From positions 1-64,000 of the forward strand of contig NC_018011.1 of assembly GCF_000265365.1 (NCBI RefSeq): DNA of 64,000 nucleotides. The letters run 5' to 3'. Source of the DNA: Alistipes finegoldii DSM 17242 (GTDB lineage: Bacteria; Bacteroidota; Bacteroidia; Bacteroidales; Rikenellaceae). The notes below the pieces were generated by a model. The model had not been told where the DNA came from. It saw nothing but the letters and a program-made list of their open reading frames with translations, and ran no database searches. A program made the translations under genes and the position numbers. Positions 51,897 to 59,850 of the stretch are shown here, piece by piece; position 1 is the first letter of the stretch, and each line of letters opens with the position of its first letter.

Positions 51897-52928
51897 ATGG
51901 CAGAATACAAATACACCCCAGCGGATTTCAAAAGCGATCAGGAGGTACGCTGGTGCCCCGGATGCGGTGACCACGCCATCCTCAACGCCGTGCAGCGCGC
52001 GCTGCCCGAAATAGCCGACGCCACAGACACGCCGCACAACATGTTCACGTTCGTGTCGGGCATCGGATGCTCGTCGCGCTTCATCTACTACATGAAAACC
52101 TACGGGTTCCACTCCGTACACGGCCGCGCAAACGCCGTGGCGACGGGCGTCAAGGTCGCCAACCCGCGGCTCAACGTCTGGGTCACCACCGGCGACGGCG
52201 ACTCGCTGGCCATCGGCGGCAACCACTTCATCCACGCCATCCGCCGCAACGTGGACCTCAACGTCATTCTGTTCAACAACGAGATTTACGGTCTGACCAA
52301 AGGCCAGTACTCCCCCACTTCGAAGCTGGGCAAGATCACCAAGACCTCGCCTTACGGCACGGTCGAGAAGCCGTTCAACCCCGGCGAACTGGTGATCGGC
52401 GCCAAGGGCACGTTCTTCGCCCGGTCGGTGGACATGGAGGTGGGACTTTCGAAGGAGTGCATGGTGGCCGCCGCGATGCACAAAGGCATGTCGGTAGTCG
52501 AAGTACTGCAAAACTGCGTGATATTCAACGACAAGACCCACGGCGAGTTCGCCGCCGACAAGGCTACGCGTGCGGAGCGCACCGTAACGCTGCGCCACGG
52601 CGAGAAGATGCTGTTCGGAGCCGACAAGCAGAAAGGCATCGTCTTCGAGAACATGAAGCTGAAGGTCGTAACCGTCGGTGAGGACGGCTACACGCTGGAC
52701 GACGTGCTGACGCACGACGCCCACCAGCGCGACACGACGCTCCACTCGATGCTGGCGGCGATGAAGTACCCCGACTACCCCGTCGCCTTGGGAGTAATCC
52801 GGGCCGTCGAGGACGCCACGGTCTACGACCGCGAGGTCGCCCGGCAGGTCGAGGAGGTCAAAGCCCAGAGCAAAATCCACTCGGTGGACGAGTTGCTGCA
52901 TTCGGGCGCGACTTGGGAGATCGAGTAA
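51897..52928 (+). CDS. 2-oxoacid:ferredoxin oxidoreductase beta subunit
   Basis: A 343-residue subunit that binds thiamine pyrophosphate and magnesium. The motif VTTGDGDSLAIGGNHFIHAI followed by VILFNNEIYGLTKGQYSPTS is the thiamine-binding GDGD-NN pattern. WCPGCGDHAILNAV near the start is the Cys-rich region common to KorB-type subunits. Substrate (2-oxoglutarate or other) cannot be fixed from sequence. It forms an operon with the alpha subunit and is followed by repeats instead of another gene, so no separate ferredoxin or delta subunit is encoded here. Confidence 0.95.
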   Translation: MAEYKYTPADFKSDQEVRWCPGCGDHAILNAVQRALPEIADATDTPHNMFTFVSGIGCSSRFIYYMKTYGFHSVHGRANAVATGVKVANPRLNVWVTTGDGDSLAIGGNHFIHAIRRNVDLNVILFNNEIYGLTKGQYSPTSKLGKITKTSPYGTVEKPFNPGELVIGAKGTFFARSVDMEVGLSKECMVAAAMHKGMSVVEVLQNCVIFNDKTHGEFAADKATRAERTVTLRHGEKMLFGADKQKGIVFENMKLKVVTVGEDGYTLDDVLTHDAHQRDTTLHSMLAAMKYPDYPVALGVIRAVEDATVYDREVARQVEEVKAQSKIHSVDELLHSGATWEIE

Positions 52929-52937
52929 CGGAAGAGT

Positions 52938-53052
52938 GCGCGGACGGAAGACCGAACCACGGAAAATAGCGAGACGGCAAACTGCGCAGACGGCAGGCCG
53001 GATCACGGAAAATAGCGAGACGGCAAACTGCGCAGACGGCAGGCCGGACCAC
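52938..53052 (+). repeat. 46-bp tandem repeat, two and a half units
   Basis: Units start at 52938, 52984 and 53030. Each begins GCGCAGACGGCAGGCCGGA or a variant and contains CACGGAAAATAGCGAGACGG. Units 2 and 3 match over the third's whole 23-base length except for one base. The array follows the beta-subunit stop directly and is purine-rich on the plus strand. Confidence 0.85.
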
Positions 53053-53481
53053 GTGTGGGACGCAGCAGAAAGTGCGTCCGCAGGCCCTCCCCCGAAGGAC
53101 AGAGCGACACCCGGCAGGATGCTGATGCTGAGGGGAGCCTGTTCCGGAAGGGCGTCAATCCCGTAAGGATGCTGTCCCTGAAAATTCGTTACAGTTCAAT
53201 AAGAAACAGCCGGAAATTCCGGCTGTTTCTTATTTCAGAGCATATCTCCCGTTTCCGGCAATCAAAGCGCCGCATACGCTGGTTCCGACAGCAGGCATAT
53301 GGGTGAAAGGGCTTCGAGAAGCGTTCGCAAGAACAGGTCCCGCGTCCGAACGGCATCCATCGCAACAAGGCGGAGGTTTTATGCAAAGCGGGCGCAGCCT
53401 GCTGCTGCCCCCCCCTCCGCAAAGTCATAAAAGGCAAGAAGCATGTCTTCATACCGTGTGTCCTTGCGGCCGTGGACCGAT
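53053..53481. other. Spacer between convergent genes, with a hairpin and a C8 run
   Basis: No gene is recognised. A long perfect hairpin lies at 53198-53234. A run of eight C lies at 53408-53415. The minus-strand frames on either side of that run read smoothly (RYEDMLLAFYDFAEGG, and QQQAAPALHKTSALLRWMPF in another frame). This suggests a decayed or shifted short gene after thioredoxin. Confidence 0.4.
53198..53234. terminator. Long bidirectional hairpin
   Basis: AATAAGAAACAGCCGGAA and its exact complement form an 18-bp stem separated by one base. It lies between the convergent oxidoreductase and thioredoxin genes and ends in A/T-rich sequence on both sides. Confidence 0.8.
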
Positions 53482-53841
53482 TCAGTGTTCGAGAAGCGTG
53501 GTGTCGATGATCCGGCGCATTTGGGCGATCTCCATGGCTCCGTTGGCGTGCTTCGGTTCACCGGACACGGGAATAAACAGGAACGTCGGAATGCTCCGCA
53601 CGCGGAATATCGCCGCAAGCCGTTTTTCCTTGTCCACATTCACCTTATACATGCGGACCTTCCCGGCATATTCTTCGGCCAGCGACTCCATAACCGGCCC
53701 CATCATCCTGCAGGGACCGCACCACGGGGCGTAAAAATCGATTACGGCGGGCAGGTCGCCCTCGTATTTCCATTCCGGATTGGCCCGGAAGTCATAAATC
53801 CGCGTCTGGAATTCCGTTGTCGTCAGTTCGATTGCTTTCAT
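53482..53841 (-). CDS. Thioredoxin
   Basis: A 119-residue thioredoxin. The active site is WCGPC with Cys41 and Cys44 (FYAPWCGPCRMMGPVM). The cis-Pro loop RSIPTFLFIPV and the Gly-rich C-terminal turn region are as usual. There is no signal peptide, so it acts in the cytoplasm. It could reduce the PrxQ-type peroxiredoxin (3960-4421). No operon partner is next to it. Confidence 0.93.
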   Translation of the reverse strand: MKAIELTTTEFQTRIYDFRANPEWKYEGDLPAVIDFYAPWCGPCRMMGPVMESLAEEYAGKVRMYKVNVDKEKRLAAIFRVRSIPTFLFIPVSGEPKHANGAMEIAQMRRIIDTTLLEH

Positions 53842-54070
53842 AGTATGCTGTTTTTCAGTCGCCGCAGGCTGCCGGCCGAAGCTGCAATGCCGAGCATTTG
53901 TGCAACTGCCGTTCCGATCCTTGCTTTCCGAATCGTCTTCAGGCCCCGGCTCTATTCAATAACGCAAAAATCGGAGATTTCATATGCCCCGGCGACATCC
54001 GGGGACCGTCAACGATGAGCCGGCGACGTATTCGGCGACATATCCGGCGAGGGCCGTCAAGGCACTCCCC
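53842..54070. other. Spacer upstream of thioredoxin
   Basis: About 230 bp between the thioredoxin start and the 11-bp array. A minus-strand promoter for thioredoxin must lie here, but I see no clear TAnnTTTG box. Short words GGCGACG/GGCGAC recur near 54020-54050. Confidence 0.4.
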
Positions 54071-54335
54071 TATGCGGCTCTGCATGCAGTCCGACTACAG
54101 ATCGGATGCAATTTGGATGCGGTTTGGATGCAGTCTCGCTACGGTTAATGCAGCTCTGTATACAGGCCGGCTACAGCTCAGATGCTGTTCAGAAGCTGTC
54201 CCGCCACAGTCGATGCGGCTCGGTATGCGGTCCGAATACCGTCATGAACGCATCTGAATGCGCTCCTGATGCAGCCCAGAGCGGCTCTGCCCGCAGTCCA
54301 GATACGATCCGGATGCGGATCTGATGCGGATTTTG
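54071..54335 (+). repeat. Degenerate 11-bp tandem array (about 24 units)
   Basis: Units of 11 bp resembling GGATGCGGTCT repeat from 54071 to about 54335, for example GGATGCAATTT (54104), GGATGCGGTTT (54115) and GGATGCAGTCT (54126). The word ATGC recurs at spacings that are multiples of 11 bases, with a few one-base slips. The array lies between thioredoxin and tRNA-Ala, with no coding sense that I recognise. Confidence 0.75.
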
Positions 54336-54398
54336 CGGTAAAAATTCATTTTCGGCGATTTTTTCCGAGCGTAAATTGCAGAAATAAAAAAATCCGAT

Positions 54399-54406
54399 TA
54401 TCTTTG
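54399..54406 (+). promoter_or_regulatory. -7 box of the tRNA-Ala gene
   Basis: TATCTTTG lies ten bases before the mature tRNA 5' end, the usual arrangement for Bacteroidetes tRNA genes. Confidence 0.7.
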
Positions 54407-54416
54407 CACCTGCATT

Positions 54417-54490
<74 letters not shown>

Positions 54491-54498
54491 CTATTGTG

Positions 54499-54536
54499 AA
54501 CAAGGGGTTGCAAAATATTGCGACCCCTTGTTTTTT
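54499..54536 (+). terminator. Terminator of tRNA-Ala
   Basis: AACAAGGGGTTGC and GCGACCCCTTGTT pair (one G-U) and are followed by a T-run of at least six, nine bases after the tRNA. Confidence 0.85.
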
Positions 54537-54601
54537 AGCTTCCTGCAAACAATTCGCACACGCATTGACAATCACACGACTTTAAACCGAAAATACAATC
54601 C

Positions 54602-56896
54602 TCACGGATCGTGGCGGAGCAGGTCGGTATCGAGCGGGTGGCGGGCACCGTCGTCGCCGAGCAGGACAAGACGAATCTCGCCGCCGTTGTAATCGAAATA
54701 GCGCAGTTCGAGCGGATGCAGGCCCGCAGACAACGCAACCTGTCCGCTCTTTTCGAGCAGAGGATGTTCTCCGTCGTTATCAACCACCACCCTGCCGCCG
54801 ATACGCAGGATGGCGCCGTCGTCGGAAGCGAGCGCAAAGGTATAGATCCCGGTTGCCGGAATGTCGATATACCCCCGGAAAATCATCCCGACGGCCCGGC
54901 GGCCGGCAGCCGCACGAGGGAAACAGACCGAATCGACGACACAACGGCCGCCGGCAGCGTAAAGAGTCTCCGGAATGCCGATCGCGTCGCAACCGGGAAA
55001 ACGGCGGAAGTACCAATCGACGCACAAACCGGGTTCAGTGTCCCGCGGCTCCAAAGGCCGCGCATAATCCTGCTTCTCATAGCGGACGGTTATCCAGTCG
55101 CCCGTACGGCCGTCGGCATGGTAGGGCCGGATGTGCAGCATACAATCGTCGCGGATAACCAGCGGGGCGTCGTAACGCGGCGAGTTTACGGTCGGCACCG
55201 AGCCGTCGAGTGTATAGCGCAAAACGGCACCGGGCAGCGGACAGACGACGGCAGTCCGGACCGAATCGGTGAAGACGCTGACAGCATGATAATTCGTCAG
55301 CGACGGAATCCGATAGTTGACACCCTCATCATCCAGCCGTCGGCAATAGTCCAGCAGCCGCGACATGAAAGCGTCCTCGTCGAACTTGCCCGGCTCGGTC
55401 CACCCTTTCTCGGCCAAAACGAGCAGGCGCGGGTAAAACATATATTCCGCACGGGACCACGTGGGGATTTTTTCGGTCCAGAGGTTGCCCTGCACACCTT
55501 TGATCTGTCTTTTCTGCGCATCGGACAGCGAGTCCGGCAGCATATCGAAGCGACAGATGCGCGCGAGCGAGTTTGCGTCCTCTTCCAGCGAGAAATAGAA
55601 CCACGACTGCGGACAGAGGACGACCTCACAGCCCTGCCGGGTGGCCGCACTCACGGACTGCGGTTCCCACGGCCGCCACCACATGACCGTAGCACCGGGA
55701 ACGGCTCCGCCTTCCAGTATCTCGTCCCAGCCGATCATGCGGCGTCCGCGGGCTTCGCAAAAGCGCTGCATACGGTGCATGAACCACGCCTGAAGAGCCG
55801 CTTCGTCAGGCAGCCCTTCGGCACGCATACGGGTCTGACAGTCGGGACAACGTTTCCAGTTGCTCTTATCGACCTCGTCGCCACCCATGTGAACATATTC
55901 ATAGGGGAAAAGTTCGAAAAGCTCTTCCCAGACACTTTCGCAGAACGCCAGTGTCCGGTCCTTGCCCACGCACAGCGGCGAAGAGAAGGATTGCCCCCAC
56001 GAACCGCGTCCGAAACAGGCCAGCCACGGATAGCTGTCGATGGCCTGCAAGCAATGGCCGGGCATGTCGATTTCGGGAATCACGTCGATACCCCGAACCG
56101 CGGCATAGGCCACCACCTCGCGGATATCCTTCCGTGTATAATATCCCCCGTAAAGCGTGTCGGCGCCATCGGTCCGCAGCCGCCGGACGGGAAGCAGGAA
56201 ATCGTCGTTTTGTTCCCGCGCCGCGCGGCCCATGCACAACGTGTCCTGCCGATTGAAAAGCCGCCATGCCCCCTCTTGCGTGAGTTCGGGATAACACGGA
56301 ATCTCAATCCGCCAGCCCTGATCGTCGGTCAGATGCCAATGAAATTTGTTGAGCTTGAGCCGGGCCATCTGGTCCAGCAGCGTAAAAATCTCCTCTTTGT
56401 CGAAAAAGTGCCGGCTCACGTCGAGCATCACGCCGCGCCATCCGAACGCCGGCCGATCGGCGATCTCCGCATAAGGAATCTTCGCTCCGCTTCCGGCTTT
56501 CGCTGGCAACAGCTGCCGCAGCGTGGCGATGCCATTGACGACGCCCCGGTAGGAACCGCCCCCGATCCGTACGCCGGCGTGCGTCACCGACAGGCGGTAC
56601 CCTTCAGGCGGCAAGGCGGCCGAATCGAGTTCCAACACGATATCTCCCCGGTCGCACCGATCTACGGCGACAGTGCCATAAGGCGCCAGCACCTCGTTCA
56701 CGTAGCCGGCCGCGGCGATGAGAACCGTATCGGCGATGCCCAACTGCAACCGTTCAGGGAGCCGGTAGGTCCCGTCGCCCCATATCGTTTTCTGCGGAGC
56801 GGGAATCAGCACGGGCCGTTCATCCGGCGCAGGCCCGGTGCAGGCCATGAGCCACATTCCCACAGCCAACGCAGCATAAATGCGAACAAGTGTCAT
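54602..56896 (-). CDS. Beta-N-acetylhexosaminidase (GH20) with PA14-like C-terminal domain
   Basis: A 764-residue exported lipoprotein (signal peptide to LMAC). It has a GH20b N-terminal domain (about 25-140), a catalytic TIM barrel with HMGGDEV containing Asp340-Glu341, the substrate-assisted pair that removes terminal GlcNAc or GalNAc, and a Trp-rich pocket (MLDVSRHFFDKEEIFTLLDQ, FHWHLTDDQGWRIEI). After a chitobiase-C-like linker, a PA14-like domain (about 660-760, FALASDDGAILRIGGRVVVD) may bind glycan. The ATG at 56896 starts the signal peptide. It follows the sulfatase by 14 bases. Confidence 0.95.
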   Translation of the reverse strand: MTLVRIYAALAVGMWLMACTGPAPDERPVLIPAPQKTIWGDGTYRLPERLQLGIADTVLIAAAGYVNEVLAPYGTVAVDRCDRGDIVLELDSAALPPEGYRLSVTHAGVRIGGGSYRGVVNGIATLRQLLPAKAGSGAKIPYAEIADRPAFGWRGVMLDVSRHFFDKEEIFTLLDQMARLKLNKFHWHLTDDQGWRIEIPCYPELTQEGAWRLFNRQDTLCMGRAAREQNDDFLLPVRRLRTDGADTLYGGYYTRKDIREVVAYAAVRGIDVIPEIDMPGHCLQAIDSYPWLACFGRGSWGQSFSSPLCVGKDRTLAFCESVWEELFELFPYEYVHMGGDEVDKSNWKRCPDCQTRMRAEGLPDEAALQAWFMHRMQRFCEARGRRMIGWDEILEGGAVPGATVMWWRPWEPQSVSAATRQGCEVVLCPQSWFYFSLEEDANSLARICRFDMLPDSLSDAQKRQIKGVQGNLWTEKIPTWSRAEYMFYPRLLVLAEKGWTEPGKFDEDAFMSRLLDYCRRLDDEGVNYRIPSLTNYHAVSVFTDSVRTAVVCPLPGAVLRYTLDGSVPTVNSPRYDAPLVIRDDCMLHIRPYHADGRTGDWITVRYEKQDYARPLEPRDTEPGLCVDWYFRRFPGCDAIGIPETLYAAGGRCVVDSVCFPRAAAGRRAVGMIFRGYIDIPATGIYTFALASDDGAILRIGGRVVVDNDGEHPLLEKSGQVALSAGLHPLELRYFDYNGGEIRLVLLGDDGARHPLDTDLLRHDP

Positions 56897-56910
56897 GCGC
56901 CCGGTCACGA

Positions 56911-58485
56911 TCAATTGCCGTTTGCGGCCGTTACACGTCCGTTCCTGCGCAGAGCCAGCGTATCGCCGTACTGAGTCTGCAGGCGCACCAGCTCATCCGT
57001 CATTTCCCGCCGGGGCGCAGCATATTCCGGCAGGCCGTAAAGGTTCCGCAGTTCGTGCGGATCTTCCTGCAGGTCGTAAAGCTCCCATTGGTCGATGTCA
57101 TTGTAGAAGTGGATCAGCTTCCAGCGGTCGTTACGCACGCCGTAATGGCGCTTGACCATGTGTTCGGCCGGATATTCGTAGAAATGGTAGTACAACGAGC
57201 GCCGCCAGCCAGCAGGATGTTCGCCCCGCAGCAACGGCAGCAGCGAAACACCCTGTATGTCGTCGGGCACGGCGACTCCGGCCAGTTCGAGGAATGTCGG
57301 CGCATAGTCGATATTCTGCACCATTTCGACGATGTCGCCGCGGGCACCGCCCGGCAGACGCATCACCAACGGCGTGCGGAACGACTCCTCGTACATGAAA
57401 CGCTTGTCAAACCAGCCGTGCTCACCCATGTAGAAACCTTGATCGGAAGTGTAGACCACCAGCGTGTTTTCGGCCAGCCCCGACTCGTCGAGATAATCCA
57501 GCAGGCGGCCGACATTGTCATCGAGCGATTTCAGTACTTTCATATAGTCACGCATATAACGCGTGAATTTCCATTGAGCCAGTTCACGGCCCTGCGGATT
57601 ACGGCGGTAGAAATCCTCGATCAGCGGCGTATAGAATCGGTCCCACGCCGCCCGCTGTTCGGGATTCATCCGCCCGACAAACGCTTCGTAGGTGCCTTTC
57701 AGGCGACTCCGCTTATCGGGCCGCCACATTTTGAGGTCATAGATCAGGTCCATGTCCTTCATAATGCTCATCTCCTGCGCTGCGGCGGCCGGACGCCCCT
57801 CGTAATCATCGAAAAAAGTATCGGGAAGCGGAAAGTCCAGCTCTTCGTAAAGCGCCAGATTGCAGGTGTCGGCCATCCAATTGCGGTGCTGGGCCTTATG
57901 ATGCACCAGCAGGCAGAAAGGTTTCTCCGGATCACGCCCCGAACGCAGCCAATCGAGACTCTTGTCGGTAATAAGGTTGGTTATGTACCCTTCGGAACGC
58001 ACCGTATCGCCCGTCTGGCGGATAAAATCGGGATTGTAGTAATCGCCCTGTCCGGGAACGATCTCCCAATGGTTGAACCCGGTGGGCAGACTTTCGAGAT
58101 GCCATTTGCCGACGACAGCCGTTTCGTATCCGGCCTGTTGCAACAGCTTGGGGAAAGTCTGCTGCGTATTGTCAAAGACGCAGGTCGTGTTGTCGTAAAA
58201 ACCGTTTTTGTGGGAATGCTTGCCCGTAAGCATACAGGCGCGGCTGGGACCGCTCAAGGAATTGGCGACGAAACTGTTGGTGAAACGCACGCCCTCGACG
58301 GCGATGCGGTCGAGATTGGGCGTCGAAGCGTAACGCGTATCGTAACAGCTCATCATTTGCGCCGTATGGTCGTCGGTCATGATATAGAGGATGTTCATCG
58401 GACGGGCCGGCGCTTCGGACTGCCGGGCGCATCCCGTCGCAGCGACGGCGGCCAAACCGCCGAACAGAAAGAGTCTTTTTTCCAT
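56911..58485 (-). CDS. Sulfatase (S1 family, Ser-type formylglycine site)
   Basis: A 524-residue exported sulfatase (MEKRLFLFGGLAAVAATGC, lipoprotein or twin-Cys signal). The active-site motif is S78-G-P-S-R in NSLSGPSRACMLTGKHS. The first Ser is converted to formylglycine by an anaerobic maturase that must lie elsewhere. The N-terminal metal site begins YIMTDDHTAQ. The general family pattern and the neighbouring GH20 suggest desulfation of GlcNAc-6-sulfate or similar in host glycans (compare N-acetylglucosamine-6-sulfatases). This assignment is inferred. It is co-transcribed with GH20. Confidence 0.93.
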   Translation of the reverse strand: MEKRLFLFGGLAAVAATGCARQSEAPARPMNILYIMTDDHTAQMMSCYDTRYASTPNLDRIAVEGVRFTNSFVANSLSGPSRACMLTGKHSHKNGFYDNTTCVFDNTQQTFPKLLQQAGYETAVVGKWHLESLPTGFNHWEIVPGQGDYYNPDFIRQTGDTVRSEGYITNLITDKSLDWLRSGRDPEKPFCLLVHHKAQHRNWMADTCNLALYEELDFPLPDTFFDDYEGRPAAAAQEMSIMKDMDLIYDLKMWRPDKRSRLKGTYEAFVGRMNPEQRAAWDRFYTPLIEDFYRRNPQGRELAQWKFTRYMRDYMKVLKSLDDNVGRLLDYLDESGLAENTLVVYTSDQGFYMGEHGWFDKRFMYEESFRTPLVMRLPGGARGDIVEMVQNIDYAPTFLELAGVAVPDDIQGVSLLPLLRGEHPAGWRRSLYYHFYEYPAEHMVKRHYGVRNDRWKLIHFYNDIDQWELYDLQEDPHELRNLYGLPEYAAPRREMTDELVRLQTQYGDTLALRRNGRVTAANGN

Positions 58486-58511
58486 ATTCCAGTAGTTTTT
58501 ATCGCTGAAAA

Positions 58512-58543
58512 AGCGCAGGGGCGTATTGCAGGGCCCCTGCGCT
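58512..58543 (-). terminator. Hairpin between the DUF1735 gene and the sulfatase gene
   Basis: AGCGCAGGGGC and GCCCCTGCGCT form a perfect 11-bp stem. In the minus direction it is followed by five T. It splits the locus into a Sus part and a sulfatase/GH20 part, probably by partial termination. Confidence 0.7.
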
Positions 58544-58591
58544 CCATTAACTCGGTTCTAAATTAGCAAAAAAGAGCGAACGGAACAAGAG

Positions 58592-59833
58592 TTACATATT
58601 GTCCATATCGGGCGCCCATTCCAATCCGGTCGCAGGGCCGTAAGACTGCGGGTCCCACAAGTCGCCGGCACGCGAATATTCGCATTCGGCGGTATTGCCG
58701 TTGCCAGTGGCGTCCTCAAACGTGTACCCATGGCCTTCGTTCATCTTCCAGTAGCCCAGCAGGCCTTCGCTCTTGGGATCGACGTTATTCACGTTGTTCT
58801 TGAGCTGAGTGGAGGTGCGGGCCACGTTCCACAGGCGCACTTCGCTGAACGAGATGGTCGTATTGCAGTAGCTGGGCTGCGGCAGCAGGGCAAAATACTT
58901 GAACGTAACGGTATTGCGCGGAGCCGATTTCTGTACGACCTGCTCGCCATCGAGGTAAAGGCTCGTCGCGGAGCCGTCGAAGACGATGGCCACATGCTGC
59001 CACTTCTTCGCCTCGCAGGGCGTCACGGCAGTTTGGCCGGGCTGGGCCATGGTGTTCATCTGCATCCAACGGTTCACCACATCCGAAGTGGTGGACGAAG
59101 CCTCGAAGCGGACCCACATACGGTTGTTGATATTTCCCTCGCCGTTGTCGAAACCGACGATCATGTAGTTACGGGCCGTGAACTCCTCTTTGTACATCTT
59201 GAACTCGATGGTATAGGCATTGAAGGTGATGGGCGCATCCTTCATGTTCAGCATCACACGGTTCAGTTTGCTGGAGCCTCCGGTCCGGTATTCGCTATTG
59301 AAGATCGGAACGGGAATGATCTTCTTTCGCTCGCAGACGATCAGGAAATCGGATGCATCGCCCAACATCTTCATACCGCCGCTTACACAGCGCAGCGTCA
59401 CGGGCAGAGCGTAGACAGAACCCGAATCATCCATCTCTTCGGAGAAGGGCAGGATGTCGATTTGCGCAGGTGCGGCAGTCACTTCGCCGGCCGGAACTAT
59501 GACAGGATCGGCAGGCAGTTCAAAACAGGTTTCCGGCAACTGTACGTATGAAGTTCCGTTAAGTGCATTATAACGCTCCAGCACGTCGGGATTCATCTCG
59601 AAGCGGAAAGCGGTCTCTGTATCGCCCTTGCCGCCCAGACGAACGGTAAGCGAAGTCTTACCGCCGTCATCCTCGACCTTGACGGTCGTACTCGACGCTT
59701 TCTGAGCCTCTTTGATATAGGCGGCATTGTCGAGCGCACCGAGATCGGCATTGTCGCAGCCGGTAACGAGCCCGGTCAGCAGCGCACCTGCGAATAAGGC
59801 CCGGCAGGTGCGGATATTCAGCATATTTTTCAT
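58592..59833 (-). CDS. DUF1735/LamG-domain surface lipoprotein
   Basis: A 413-residue lipoprotein (LFAGALLTGLVTGC). The N-terminal DUF1735 domain (about 40-170; VRLGGKGDTETAFRFEMNPD) precedes a laminin-G/concanavalin-like domain (about 195-390; RVMLNMKDAPITFNAYTIEF, then YWKMNEGHGYTFEDATGNG). Proteins with this layout lie next to GH18 genes in Bacteroides N-glycan loci and bind glycan on the cell surface. It follows the GH18-like gene by 17 bases. Confidence 0.9.
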   Translation of the reverse strand: MKNMLNIRTCRALFAGALLTGLVTGCDNADLGALDNAAYIKEAQKASSTTVKVEDDGGKTSLTVRLGGKGDTETAFRFEMNPDVLERYNALNGTSYVQLPETCFELPADPVIVPAGEVTAAPAQIDILPFSEEMDDSGSVYALPVTLRCVSGGMKMLGDASDFLIVCERKKIIPVPIFNSEYRTGGSSKLNRVMLNMKDAPITFNAYTIEFKMYKEEFTARNYMIVGFDNGEGNINNRMWVRFEASSTTSDVVNRWMQMNTMAQPGQTAVTPCEAKKWQHVAIVFDGSATSLYLDGEQVVQKSAPRNTVTFKYFALLPQPSYCNTTISFSEVRLWNVARTSTQLKNNVNNVDPKSEGLLGYWKMNEGHGYTFEDATGNGNTAECEYSRAGDLWDPQSYGPATGLEWAPDMDNM

Positions 59834-59850
59834 AATCTCATTCGGTTTTA

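Noticed and set aside
54071..54335. Possible coding region with 11-residue repeats
   Set aside because: One-base slips break the frame between units and no start or stable reading frame spans the array.
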